From Megaustenia siamemsis (taxonomy: Eukaryota > Mollusca > Gastropoda > Stylommatophora > Ariophantidae), in NCBI GenBank assembly GCA_032433765.1, contig JAVIAB010000124.1:91034411-91098410 (forward strand): DNA of 64,000 nt, in the 5' to 3' direction. This document shows positions 9,648 through 20,050 of the stretch, piece by piece (the first letter of the stretch is position 1; each line of letters opens with the position of its first letter). The position numbers were made by a program, and so were the translations under genes. The notes beneath the pieces were generated by a model. The model made no database searches, had not been told where the DNA came from, and worked only from the letters and a program-made list of their open reading frames with translations.

Positions 9648-10350
9648 TATCATCGAGTGCTATCTCCGCAACGAAGGTTGGCTACTATGGAGCGCCATTC
9701 TGCTCTGTCTCTTGCTTTGATGGTGCAGGTTATCATAGGCTGGTTTGTCCTTCTTTTGATGTTGCTCGTCCGTGTTAGTCTTGGTCTGCCTCGGCCTCTT
9801 GTACCTTGTATTTTCCCCTCCAGGATTAATTTTGTAGGCTATTGTGTCTTTTAACATGGCCCAAAAATCGCATTTGTCTTGTTTGAATTGTGTTTAGTAG
9901 TTCTCTTTTCATTTTCGTTGTTTTAAGACTTCATCTTTTGTTTTCATTTCCTTCCATCCAATTCTACCTATTCTTCTATATATCCACATTTCAAAGGCTT
10001 CAATTCTCTGTTCTGTCTTCTTGTCTAATGGCCATGTTTCTGCACCATATAGGAATGTTGAGAGGACATAACATTTTGCTATTCTTAGTTTTAGCCCTCG
10101 TGTTATTTGTTTTGATGTTAGCATGTTCTTCATGACATTAACATTATTTTTTTGTCATTTCCTATTCTTTTGTTTATTTCAGTTGTACACTTTCCATCAC
10201 TGGTTATAGTATGTCCAAGGTAGTTGTATTTATGAACTGTCTCCAGGTCTATTCCTTCAATGTTGATATCCACTGGGGGGTTTTGAGTATTTTCTTTGTT
10301 TATGATCATAGTTTTAGTCTTTTTTATATTTATATCTAGTCCATATTTTT
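9648..10350 (-). mobile_element. LINE-A insertion inside gag, 703 bp
   Basis: Minus-strand 3' portion of LINE-A with exact 11-bp target duplications (ttagaatcagt at 9637-9647 and 10351-10361). The tail lies at the left (cat cga), matching the (ATG)n tail of the family. Coding traces include GAETWPLDKKTEQRIEAFEM and INIKKTKTMIINKENTQNP. It is truncated at the 5' side at the poly-A before TATGGACTAG, the same place as the copy at 50732-51434. Confidence 0.9.
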
Positions 10351-10470
10351 TTAGAATCAGTACCCGAGGAAAACGTTGGAAAGTGCGAAACAAATATTAA
10401 CCTTGATGTATGCAGAAGAAAGAAGTCCACAAGATTTATTTGTAAAATGTGTGCAGTGTCAGATTCAATA
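10351..10470 (+). pseudogene. LTR-retrotransposon gag remnant, copy 2, 3' part
   Basis: Reads ESAKQILTLMYAEERSPQDLFVKC, matching QQLLAFMYAEERNPHNLFAK of copy 1. It is the far side of the gag split by the LINE-A insertion; it decays after about 40 codons. Confidence 0.65.
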
Positions 10471-10484
10471 AACAAATTCTACGT

Positions 10485-10870
10485 CAAGAACCATGCCTGC
10501 TGGCGTAGGTGATCATGTCTCTTCACAACTTTCGATCTCCACAGTTATTCATCATTTCTGTTTGTTGACATGCTGCCAAGCAGTCTGGTATCTTTTCACT
10601 TTGCCTCCCTCTATCTCTTCGTCTCTCAATTGTTCCAGTCGTTACAATATATTCCAGCTGTTCCCTTTCATTACATGGCATTAAAATGATAATTGTTTCT
10701 TCCTAATATTGGATATTAGCTCTCTTTCTGATTTGGCCTCTTTCAGAACGTTTTCATTACTATTCTTAACTGTCCATGGTTTTCTCAACATTCTTTGTAA
10801 AACTATATTTCTATAGCCTCCAGTCTTCCTACAGCCTTATTTTTTTTGTCTGTTGTCCTATGGTTCCCAT
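10485..10870 (-). mobile_element. LINE-G 3' remnant
   Basis: Aligns by eye with 56935-57360 (shared: gtaggtgatcatgtctct, caacattct, tctgttgtcctat). On minus the latter reads TYGCETGTIGQQTRTSLESVEMWFYSRML.TPW, the post-RT region of an RTE-like LINE. Here the frame is badly decayed. Confidence 0.6.
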
Positions 10871-11647
10871 GTAACAGGTTTGAAACGATGTTAGGCAGTG
10901 GCAATGGTATGAATATTGGTAATGGTATGATAGGCCAATGAAAATGACCTGCCAGCACCATTTGAACAGCCTTTAATAACAGTCCAGTGTAGTACACAGC
11001 TTATGACAACAGCGTTCTTTCTTTACTTGTGTCGATAGTATATACTCACGCCCGTGATGGCTACTGTTACTGGTCAGGCGATGATGATGTTGACAAGGTA
11101 CACAAACGTGCAGTGGTCAACGTGCGCTCAACTTTCGTCTCAGCTGTCAGGTTCTCACGTCCTCAACTAGTACTTCGGCTGTAATCTGACAGAACTGACT
11201 TGTTTAACCTCCGACATGTATGTACCGTGACAACTGTCAGTTAGATTCAACGCCCTGGCATAGGTAGTGACAGTTATCACTAAATCAATGTTATCAATAA
11301 ATGTCTGCGCACTGCTGATGTTGAAAGATCATGTATCTTTATTCCGACAGCCCTAACAATGGCAACTATGTACAATTATTCACAGCGGCCAGAAATCACA
11401 CATCTCGCTCGGCGAGTCACACTCTATATCACAGAATTCACATCTCTACTGTATACTCTCGCTTCTGTGCGTCTGCCTACTCAGGCTTACTTTACTTACT
11501 GCTTCAGAAATAGATTATAAAGAAAAAGACACAATAATTCTAATAAGAACATATGTCATCAAACAGGCCTGAGGATTTACCAACGCCGGCGAGTAGTAGT
11601 TTTACCTGTGTCTTCTCGTGGCACATTCTCGTGTATTTTCACACTCC
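10871..11647. other. no recognisable gene
   Basis: Mixed sequence with short frames. The part about 11290-11520 (ttattccgacagccctaaca and following) has the look of an LTR or UTR, but I find no partner copy in this window. Confidence 0.4.
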
Positions 11648-13555
11648 AGAGGAATCCAAAAGGATGCAAAAAAACAAAAATGGATAACTAACACCATCTT
11701 AGAAACAATGGAAGAAAGGAGACAAGCGAAGAACACTGCCCAATACAATAAAATAGATAATGAGATACGCAAAATGTGCAAAAAGGCAAAAGAAGACTGG
11801 CTCAGCCAAAAATGTAGAGAAATAGAAACTATGGAAAGCAAACAAGACCTAAGAGGAATGCACACAGAAATAAAGAGAATGACTAATAAAAATAAAAAAG
11901 CCACAGAAGGTGGATGCATTACAGACAAAAAAGGAAAAATGCTAACAGACAATAAGGATATCATAGATAGATGGCAGGAATATATAACAGAACTATTTCA
12001 TGATCAAAGGGACAAGAAACCAGTTATAAAATGTACATCAGGCTATAAAATCTTAAAATCTGAGGTGGAAAAAGCTATAAAAACAATGAAAAGGGGAAAA
12101 GCAGCAGGACCTGAAAGCATACAGATAGAGATGATACAGGCACTTGAAGATTTTGGTATTGAAGTGATTACAGACATATGCAACGACATATACCACACAT
12201 GATACATACCAAATGAACTAAAAACATCAACTTTCATTGCATTGCCTAAAAAGAATGGTGCAGTTGAATGCAGTGACTTTAGAACAATAAGCCTAATGAG
12301 CCATGTTACAAAAATCTTGCTAAAAGTTATACAAGAAAGGATTCAGAATAGAATCAATACTGAATTAGATGAGCAGCAATTTGGATTTAGGAAAAATAGC
12401 GGGACAAAAGAAGCCATATTCTGCATGAGAACATTAATCGAAAAATACACAGAAGTAAACAAACCAATATATGCCTGCTTCATAGACTACACCAAAGCTT
12501 TTGATAGAGTACACCACAAACAACTTATAGAATGCCTAAAAGAGATACATCTAGATGACATGGATATACGACTAATATGCAATCTATACTGGGAGCAAAC
12601 AGCAATAATAAAATATAACAAAGAGTTCTCTACACCCATTGATATAAAAAGAGGAGTAAGACAAGGATGCATCCTATCACCAAGCTTGTTCAATCTATAC
12701 ACTGAGCAAATCTTTAAAAACATCATAGAGATGCCAGGCCTACAAATTAATGGAAAGATAATCAATAACCTAAGATATGCTGACGATACTGTACTACTAG
12801 CAGAAAATCCTAAAGACCTACAACAATTACTTAATGAAATAAACACGACAAGCAAAAAATATGGACTAGATATGAATATCAAAAAGACTAAAACTATGAT
12901 CATAAACAAAGAAAATACTCAAAACCCACAAGTGGATATCAAAATTGAAGGAATAGACCTTGAGACAGTTCAGAACTATAACTACCTTGGACATACTATA
13001 ACCAGTGATGAAAAATGTACAACTGAAATAAACAAAAGAATAGGAATGGCAAAAAGTAATTTTAATGTCATGAAGGACATACTAACATCAAAACAAATAA
13101 CACCAGAGCTAAAACTAAGAATAGCAAAATGTTACATCTTCTCAATATTCCTATATGGTGCTGAAACATGGACATTAGACAAGAAAACAGAACAGAGAAT
13201 TGAAGCCTTTGAAATGTGGATATATAGAAGAATAGGTAGAATTGGATGGAAGGAAAAGAAAACAAACGACAAAGTCTTAAAACAACTAAAAATGAAAAGA
13301 GAACTTCTGAACACAATTAGAACAAGACAAATGCGATTCTTAGGCCATGTTAAAAGACACAACAGCCTACTGAAAGTGATCCTGGAGGGGAAAATACAAG
13401 GTAAAAGAGGCAGAGGCAGACCAAGATTAACATGGACGAGTAACATCAAAAGATGGACAAATCAACCGATGACAGCCTGCACCATCAAAGCAAGAGATAG
13501 AGCAAAATGGCGCTCCATGGTAGCCAACCTTCGTTGCGGAGACGGCACTCAATGA
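11618..13555 (+). pseudogene. LINE-A reverse transcriptase with one stop codon
   Basis: The frames 11618-12202 and 12242-13555 are in the same phase and are separated by one TGA at 12200-12202, so one substitution breaks an otherwise open 640-codon frame. The real element begins at 11658; the first codons are flank. RT landmarks: TMKRGKAAGPESIQIEM (finger), FRTISLMSHVTKILLKVIQ, EQQFGFRKNSGTKEAI, ACFIDYTKAFDRVHH (catalytic Asp), GVRQGCILSPSLFNLYTEQ, LRYADDTVLLAE (YADD box), then YNYLGHTIT and GAETWTLDKKTEQ. The C-terminus has the RQMRFLGHVKRH...GKRGRGRPRLTW block typical of RTE-type elements. Confidence 0.9.
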
Positions 13556-13560
13556 TGATG
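11658..13560 (+). mobile_element. LINE-A, longest copy (5'-truncated RTE-like LINE)
   Basis: 1903 bp bounded by exact 10-bp target duplications agaggaatcc (11648-11657 and 13561-13570). It ends in a short (ATG)n tail (aatgatgatg). The endonuclease and any ORF1 are missing, so this is a 5'-truncated retroposition product. At least nine other fragments of the same family lie in the window (355-1205, 9648, 23452, 32586, 34195, 35605, 43880, 50185, 50732). Confidence 0.95.
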
Positions 13561-13570
13561 AGAGGAATCC

Positions 13571-13810
13571 ACGTCACTTCTTCGGATGATGGAAATGCGA
13601 GTTAAGATGGGCACAGCCAGAAATGAGAAACTTAGTGGCCGTGTAAGAAGACTTATCAACCAACATAGAACTGGAGTCGTCAGTCGCTGGACACTGAGGG
13701 AATTGCTGAGGAGGGGATTTGAGCGTCTATGGACGTGTTCGGAGTGCAATGATGATGACCCGCAAATAATCAATAACTCCAGAGGAAATGTAGGGAACAG
13801 AAGCTAAGGG
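13571..13810 (+). other. unknown conserved coding fragment (TGVVSRW motif)
   Basis: A 74-codon frame from 13586 contains GRVRRLINQHRTGVVSRWTL. A fragment at about 41290-41480 contains RKLVKQHNTGVVNRCTWRHTL with related DNA (aagatgggagatgtc versus aagatgggcacagcc). Two related copies suggest a repeat with a decayed coding region. I cannot name the family. It forms the right flank of the LINE-A insertion. Confidence 0.4.
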
Positions 13811-14590
13811 GATAACCATTCATGTCATTTGTGTAAATGGAAGGGCTGCTGTCCCCAGGATCCCCACCTCACTAGGACTGATGCTCTATGCTAGAGCTGC
13901 CTAGCTAGTGGAAACTAGCCCAGCTTCAACAGCACACAGCCGTGCGCGATTGCAATCTCGGCACTAAGGACATGAGGTGTTACCTTGGTCCGACCACGCA
14001 TCTTCCACCCCTCTGATGTTGCGTTCAAACAATGACATAATGGGAGGTATCAGCACAGTACCCAAAGACTACTATGCCATGTAGCCGACATGACACAGTC
14101 TGTGCTGCTAGAGCAGGCAACACAGGAGCTGAACCTAGGATGACACGAGCAGTCACGTCTTAATCATTGGCAACAATCAGACAGTTCCTTCTCAAAATCT
14201 GCACTAGCAGTTCTGAGAGGGCGGCCACTAGAATGTTATAAAACTAATAAATATTATATAAAGCACTTGCTAGTGTAATATTATAAGAGTACCATAAGTT
14301 TGCATATCACTTCAAAAGGACATTTTCTTAAAAGTACGTATGATTAAATAAAAAAACCTATTATACAATGTGTCTCAAAATGCACTAGGATTAAATATTA
14401 TCAATAAAAGTGTATGTGCCTTTAATTTACGATGCAAATGGGAAATATTATTTTATATGCATTTTTAAAACGTATTATTTTCCTTGTTTATTGAGGGAAG
14501 TCACTGCAAAAAATTAATTTTTCGTAAAGTACAAGTTAGTGTTCGTAGGGGTAATTCCTTTACCTTTTTAGACTGTTCATGGCATTCTGC
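13811..14590. other. no recognisable gene
   Basis: 13811-14240 is clearly richer in G+C than its surroundings and free of long frames; it may be UTR or LTR-like sequence of a mobile element, but I see no second copy. 14240-14590 is AT-rich. Confidence 0.4.
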
Positions 14591-15400
14591 AATATATTAA
14601 TTATTATACATGTTTTGCAATGCATATAGATTTAAATTATTGCGATAAATAATGTAATTCTAAGTTTTGTGCAAATTATATTTAATTAATTTGTTTTAAA
14701 TGTTAGCAATTACAAATTATCTAGTATGCATACAATTCAATTAGAACTCAACGATTCTTCTCAAAATGGCGCACAGTTTGTAAACAATATATTAATCATT
14801 AGACAATCATGTTTAGCAATTTAAATTAATGCCATAAATAAATGTGCTTCTACGTTTTGTGCAACTTATTGAAAATGTACTTGTAAGTTTTGTGCAAATT
14901 ATATTTAATTAATTTGTTTTTAAATGGTAGCAATTTAAAATTATTCAGTATGCATACACAATTCAACAAGAAATACACGATTGTTCTTAATTAAAATAGT
15001 GTCGCATGTAAACAATATATATATTTTATTTTCATCTTATCCCCACAAAATACAGAGTGGGTAGTCAAAATTAAATTATATTTTCAGGAACATCGAGGCC
15101 ATATCATTTCAGGTTCTCTAACAGAATAACTTAAAATATCTTCAAGTGCTGATTAAGATGAATTTTATAAATAAATTGCACAGTTTAAGGTACTTCAATC
15201 TTTTTATTGAAAATGAATGAATATTCATTCATTATTAATCATTGTTTATTTTTTATGATTCTAACTTACAAAAGAATTAAGTAAGTTTGCCGCAGTCAAA
15301 AGTTGTATATATATATATATATATATATTAATACGATTATAATATCATTCTAATATTACAAATAATAATCAGAATTACCTTAAGCTACCAATTGTTATTT
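14590..15400. repeat. AT-rich interspersed repeat, copies 1 and 2
   Basis: A roughly 650-bp AT-rich unit with landmarks tcttatccccacaaaata, tttcaggttct and gaattaagtaagtttgccgc. It recurs at about 16830-17218 plus 19622-19790, where LINE-B has split it. Within 14590-14950 the segment from 'catgttt.gcaat' to 'gcatacaattcaa' is itself repeated. It has no coding capacity; it could be a nonautonomous element or a local duplication. Confidence 0.65.
15300..15335. repeat. AT microsatellite
   Basis: Run of alternating TA inside the AT-rich repeat. Confidence 0.9.
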
Positions 15401-16465
15401 TTAAATTAATCAAATTAAACGAGATCATTAATATTAATTACTCTCTCACACACACATTATTTTTGCAGTCACAATAAAATACAGTTCTGGATAAAAATGG
15501 ATTACAAGTTGTACATTAATAGACATTCTTATTAAGTTATAGCTAGAGTATAAATAATAGAGAACACTTTCTTGAAAAATTAAGATAAAATAATTTTAGT
15601 ACAAGACAATAAACTGTTCTCTTTGTTTGTTAGATAACAGTATGTTAATTTAATTATTAATTCTAAACGTTTTTTTTATAAAGTTTCTCACAATCATATT
15701 TGGTTTGACAATCACACAGTGCATTGATTAAGGACAGCATTATTAAAAATAAAATAAAAAACAAGAAAATTGTTCCATGTGGAGTTTACTGAGAGCTATA
15801 GAATCTAAAATAGGATATAATACAAGCTGTTAAATTGAAGTTTTAAACTTCACCTTATATGTGTGAAATTAACAACCTGCCATCAATTACATTAAATTGA
15901 CAGTTTAAAATATGAAAGAATTCAAATACTTGGGTACAATGTTAACTTTTGATGGTAGATTTACAGCAGTGGTGAGGGGCAAATAAATGGAAGCTAAGGT
16001 TGAATTTTAAAGGGAAAAATATATATATAATTATGCCAATGTGAAAAAAAGCTCTACCGACGATTTATAGAAATTGTTCAGTAGGTACGTTTACTTTTTC
16101 TAAAAAAATGTATCCTGAAATTGCAGAAAATTAATCATCTGCTTTGTTGAAGAGCTGCGTAATACTTTTAAAAATCTTTCTTCTGTAATAATTTCAATCA
16201 TCATTTATGATCTTCTTTTAATTTCAAATCATATAAGGACCTTCAAAATTGGTTGATAAGATGAAGAAGCTACCATGATCTCTCACAACTTTATGCTATA
16301 TTTCACTCTAAATAGTGTCAAATTAGTGATTCTAAACATTTTGTTATGTTACACAATAATTTATTACAAATATTAGTAATACATATGTGTGTATGTCTCT
16401 CTGTATGTCTCTCTTATATAGATTCCCAGCAAACTATGTGTAATGTTTCTGTTTTTGTCTTGCAG
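15401..16465. other. no gene; small LINE trace
   Basis: Mostly AT-rich. At 15910-15985 the plus strand reads MKEFKYLGTMLTFDGRFT, the post-RT 'F.YLG..L..DG' block of a LINE, as an isolated scrap. Confidence 0.45.
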
Positions 16466-16560
16466 GTTTTGCCCACTTCTTGGCCAGGCATAATCGGTTT
16501 AGCTTCAGACGAAGTCTTTCACGTTATATTAGACCGTGATTGTCATCCAAAATTAAAAGT
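16466..16560 (+). CDS. candidate internal exon of unknown gene
   Basis: 95 bp between a strong acceptor (tgtttttgtcttgcag) and a strong donor (gtaagt). One frame is open throughout (VLPTSWPGIIGLASDEVFHV, then ILDRDCHPKLK); the other two have stops. It lies on the same strand as the FBXL7-like exons 5 kb downstream, but its sequence is not an LRR of that family. I do not recognise the protein. It may be an exon of a host gene whose other exons lie outside the window or were missed, or chance signals. Confidence 0.35.
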
Positions 16561-16619
16561 GTAAGTTACTTTTGCTTCATAAATTGAACATATGTGTAAT
16601 TGTTGTTCTCTTCTTGGAT

Positions 16620-16800
16620 TTCCAGGTCTATGGCTGCTGTTTGTTGCCAGTACATGTTCTAATTATTCTTTGATCTTTGCTGTCAATATTCATGCCATCT
16701 ACAATTTGTTATTATTTCTTGTGCTTTACTTTATCAAATGCTTCGGTATAATCTATAAAACATAGGTATAGATCTTTTTGGATAGTTTTTACAAGTATTA
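16620..16800 (-). mobile_element. LINE-H RT fragment
   Basis: On minus reads LYLCFIDYTEAFDKVKHKK then MNIDSKDQRIIRT, the catalytic Asp block of a LINE reverse transcriptase. About 35 bp of the same block recur at 19840-19885, so the intervening AT-rich repeat separates two overlapping pieces of LINE-H. Confidence 0.7.
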
Positions 16801-16829
16801 TTTTCTTTGGTTATTATAATGTTATGTAA

Positions 16830-17218
16830 AATATAAATTATTAGACATGTTTAGCAATGCATATAGATTTAAATTAATGCTAAAAATAAATGTGCTTTTA
16901 AATGTTTATGCAAAATATAGGAAATTACTTTGTTTTTAAATGATAGGAATTTACAATTATACTGTGTGCATAAATTCAACAAGAACTCCACATTTCTTTT
17001 CATGATGGCGGCCTATATAAACGAGATATTTTTTTTCTCCTCTTATCCCCACAAAATGCAGGGTAGGTGGTCACAATCAAATCATATTTTCAGGAACATT
17101 GGACACCATTACATTTCAGGTTCTCGAACAAAACAACTTAGAATATCCTCAAGAAGTGATTAAAATGAGTTCTATAAATAGTATTACCACAGTTTAAGTC
17201 AAGGCACTTCAAATATTG
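16830..17218. repeat. AT-rich interspersed repeat, copy 3 (left part)
   Basis: Matches 14800-15195. It continues at 19622 after the LINE-B insertion; the break is at acttcaaatattg, duplicated on both sides. Confidence 0.7.
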
Positions 17219-19621
17219 TCTATTGACCTTTCGAGCCGTAACCGGCCCATAGGGCGTAGACCAAGATACACCTTCTCCTATATGAATTTTTGTTCTAGCA
17301 GTTTTCTTTTAAAGATATTTTATCAAATCTCGCCATCTGTCTCTGTTCTGTGCAAGCAGTTCTATCTCATTGAGGGAGCCGATTCCTGCTGCTCTTGCCT
17401 CTCTCATCAATGTTCTTCTCAGTGTCTCCCTGGGTCTTCCTCTTTTTCTTTTACCTGTTGTTTCCCATATGAGGGCTTGCTTTGCTATTCGATTATTATC
17501 TCTTCTCATCACATGTCCAACGTATGACCATCGTCTTTTCTTTATTACTGAAGATATTAGTGGTTGATTGGCGATTTCTCTAATTTCCTCGTTTGTTTTG
17601 AATTCGTTCCATTCTATACCAAGTATTTTCCTTAGACATTTATTTTCGAATGCGTTCAACTTTGTTTCTATATCTCTTGTTGTTTTCCAGCTTTCACACG
17701 CATACGTAAGGGTTGATAGTACATTTGATTTGAATAGCCTAAGTTTTGTGCTTGTGCTAATGAGTTTTGATTTCCACAACTTTTCAAGGCTTCTGAAAGA
17801 CATTGCTGCTTTAGCCAGTCTGATTCTAATTTCTTTGCTCGTATCCCCTTCTCGATCAATGTGACTTCCAAGATAGATAAAGTGATCGATCTCTTCTACT
17901 GGTTTGTTTTCCATGTATATTTTGTCACTTGTTGGAATTAAACTTTTCATGACTTTAGTCTTTTCATGATTGACCTCAAGCCCAATTTTGCTGGCTATTG
18001 ATGATAGTTCATTTGTGTTTTCCTGCATCGTTTTTATCTGACTGCTGATGAGAACTATGTCATCAGCAAAGTCGAGGTCCTCCAAATGGTCTCCTTGTAT
18101 CCATTCGATGCCTTTATTACCAGTGCAGCATTTCTTCATTATGAAGTCCATAACAATTCCAAATAACAAGGGCGATAAAATACATCCTTGTTTAACCCCA
18201 GTTTCTATTGGGAAACATTCGCTCAGTCCTTCCTCTGTTCGAACTGCACATGTGTAACCATCATACATGTCTTTGATAATATTTATGATTTTTGATGGTA
18301 AGCCATATTGCTTCAGAATTTTCCACAAAGAATCTCTATGAATACTATCAAATGCTTTTTTGAAGTCGATGAAGTTAAGTACAAAAGGTTTTTGCTTTTC
18401 AATGTGTTCCTCCAATATAAGTCGTAGAGTGAAAATGTGGTCAAGACAGCTTCTCCCTTTTCTAAACCCAGCCTGTTCTTCACGCATCACTGTATCTATT
18501 GAATCCTTTATTCTATTTAGGATGATTTTACAGAATAACTTTGAGGCAACTGACAAAAGTGTCACGCCTCTCCAGTTGTTACAATCTCTAAGATTGCCCT
18601 TTTTTGGGATCTTAACAATGATTCCTTTTTTCCATTTATGAGGCGTCTTCTCTGTTTTCCAAATGATGTTGAACATTTTTTGGAGATGTATTAAATTATG
18701 GCTATCAATTGCCTTGAGGATCTCAGCTGTTAACTTATCCTCTCCAGCAGCCTTGTTATTGGTCATTAGCTTTAAGGTGGTTTCTATTTCACTCAAGGTG
18801 AAGTCATCTAAATTTACATCTAATTCTGCTGCTGGTGTTTCAGCTTCAAAATCTATTAAACTGTGAGGTAGTGGACGGTTAAGAATTTCTTTGAAGTGTT
18901 CCGCCCAACGAGCTTTTATGTCTGCGCTTGTTGTTAGCATTAATCCAGATTTGTCTAGAATTGGTGTTCCACTGGATGTATAGGTGTTTGTCAGCATCTT
19001 TTGTACAGTATAAAGAGTTCTGCTGTCTCCTGTAATTGCAGCTGTCTCTGCTTTCTCTGCCAAGTTGTCTATATAAGCTCTTGTATCTCTTCTTGCCGAA
19101 CTTTTCACTTTGTTGTCTAATTCTTTGTATGTTGCTTTTGCCAGAACCTTTCCAAGATCTGTCTTTACATTAGTCATGGCTCTCTTTGCTTCTCTTCTTT
19201 CTTTGATGTATTTCCATGTGGTGTCTGAGATCCAAGCTCGTTTTTCCATTTTCTTCAGTCCAGCACTTGCTTCTGCTGCTGTCATTAGTATTTTGCTCTG
19301 TGAGTCCCACATTTCATTGATATCTAAGTCTATTTCACCAAGTGCTGAATAACAATTACTTAGCTCTATGTTAAACTTTTCCTTTATGGCTTCATCTTTC
19401 AGTTTATGACTATCAATTTTATGTGTAATTGACCTCTTCTGTTGGCTTCTAAATTGTAATCTTATTTTCCCAATGCACAGGTTGTGGTCACTATTAACAT
19501 CAGCACCTCTGTATGCTCTTACATCTATTAATGATGATCTGAATTGTTGTTTAATACATAGGTGGTCAATTTGATTTGATGTTCTATCATCAGGAGATAT
19601 CCATGTTGTTTTGTGGATATT
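17219..19621 (-). mobile_element. LINE-B, young 5'-truncated RTE-like LINE
   Basis: 2403 bp with exact 13-bp target duplications acttcaaatattg (17206-17218 and 19622-19634). Minus orientation; the 3' end is at 17219 after the UTR that contains gggcgtagaccaagatacac. The coding frame is open from about 19620, inside the endonuclease domain, to 17309. Other copies: 24533-24830, 51940-52803 and 53336-53755; the family tail is (ATAG)n. Confidence 0.95.
17309..19621 (-). CDS. LINE-B endonuclease (C-term) and reverse transcriptase, open frame
   Basis: From the first ATG (19312) the frame is 667 codons, but in-frame coding continues upstream to the truncation point: TTWISPDDRTSNQIDHLCI, then DVRAYRGADVNSDHNLC is the end of an AP-type endonuclease (the SDH catalytic His). 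RT blocks follow: MTNNKAAGEDKLTAEIL, FVLNFIDFKKAFDSIH (catalytic Asp), GVKQGCILSPLLFGIVMDF and LDFADDIVLISSQ (FADD box). The C-terminus has SYVGHVMRRDNN...GKRKRGRPRETL and ends LAQNRDRWRDLIKYL. No stops are seen, so this copy was inserted recently, although lack of the 5' end makes it immobile by itself. Confidence 0.93.
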   Translation of the reverse strand, partial: NIHKTTWISPDDRTSNQIDHLCIKQQFRSSLIDVRAYRGADVNSDHNLCIGKIRLQFRSQQKRSITHKIDSHKLKDEAIKEKFNIELSNCYSALGEIDLDINEMWDSQSKILMTAAEASAGLKKMEKRAWISDTTWKYIKERREAKRAMTNVKTDLGKVLAKATYKELDNKVKSSARRDTRAYIDNLAEKAETAAITGDSRTLYTVQKMLTNTYTSSGTPILDKSGLMLTTSADIKARWAEHFKEILNRPLPHSLIDFEAETPAAELDVNLDDFTLSEIETTLKLMTNNKAAGEDKLTAEILKAIDSHNLIHLQKMFNIIWKTEKTPHKWKKGIIVKIPKKGNLRDCNNWRGVTLLSVASKLFCKIILNRIKDSIDTVMREEQAGFRKGRSCLDHIFTLRLILEEHIEKQKPFVLNFIDFKKAFDSIHRDSLWKILKQYGLPSKIINIIKDMYDGYTCAVRTEEGLSECFPIETGVKQGCILSPLLFGIVMDFIMKKCCTGNKGIEWIQGDHLEDLDFADDIVLISSQIKTMQENTNELSSIASKIGLEVNHEKTKVMKSLIPTSDKIYMENKPVEEIDHFIYLGSHIDREGDTSKEIRIRLAKAAMSFRSLEKLWKSKLISTSTKLRLFKSNVLSTLTYACESWKTTRDIETKLNAFENKCLRKILGIEWNEFKTNEEIREIANQPLISSVIKKRRWSYVGHVMRRDNNRIAKQALIWETTGKRKRGRPRETLRRTLMREARAAGIGSLNEIELLAQNRDRWRDLIKYL

Positions 19622-19634
19622 ACTTCAAATATTG

Positions 19635-19795
19635 CAAATGAATTAATATTTATTCATTATTATTCATTGTCTTGGCATGATTCTAATTAAATAAGAATTA
19701 AGTAAGTTTGCCGCAGGTAAAAATTATATATTAATATGATTATAATGTCTCATTCTAATATTACAAAAAATAATACTTACCTTAAGTTACTAATC
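19635..19795. repeat. AT-rich interspersed repeat, copy 3 (right part)
   Basis: Matches about 15215-15395 (gaattaagtaagtttgccgc, attctaatattacaaa). Confidence 0.7.
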
Positions 19796-20050
19796 TTTGC
19801 TGGCAACTTTTACGCCTTCTAAAATTGTGATTATTTCATACTGCTTTACTTTATCAAATGCTTTGGTATAGTCTATGAAACATATCTGTTTTCACCTCTG
19901 TGGCTCTTTCTATTAAAGATCCTATGATGTATATAGCATTGTTCATACATTTACCTCCAACAAAACCTCACTGTTCATCACTAATTTTTAGACTGATTTT
20001 GTTTCGCACTCTTCGCGTGATGATTCCTAGTAATATCTTAGACGTGTGAC

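Noticed and set aside
15300..15335. Replication origin or regulatory hot spot at AT runs
   Set aside because: Simple (TA)n runs occur at many places in the window and nothing else supports a function.
16346..16465. Upstream part of the 72-codon ORF leading into the candidate exon
   Set aside because: It lies in the pyrimidine-rich intron end before a strong acceptor, so it is not likely to be coding.
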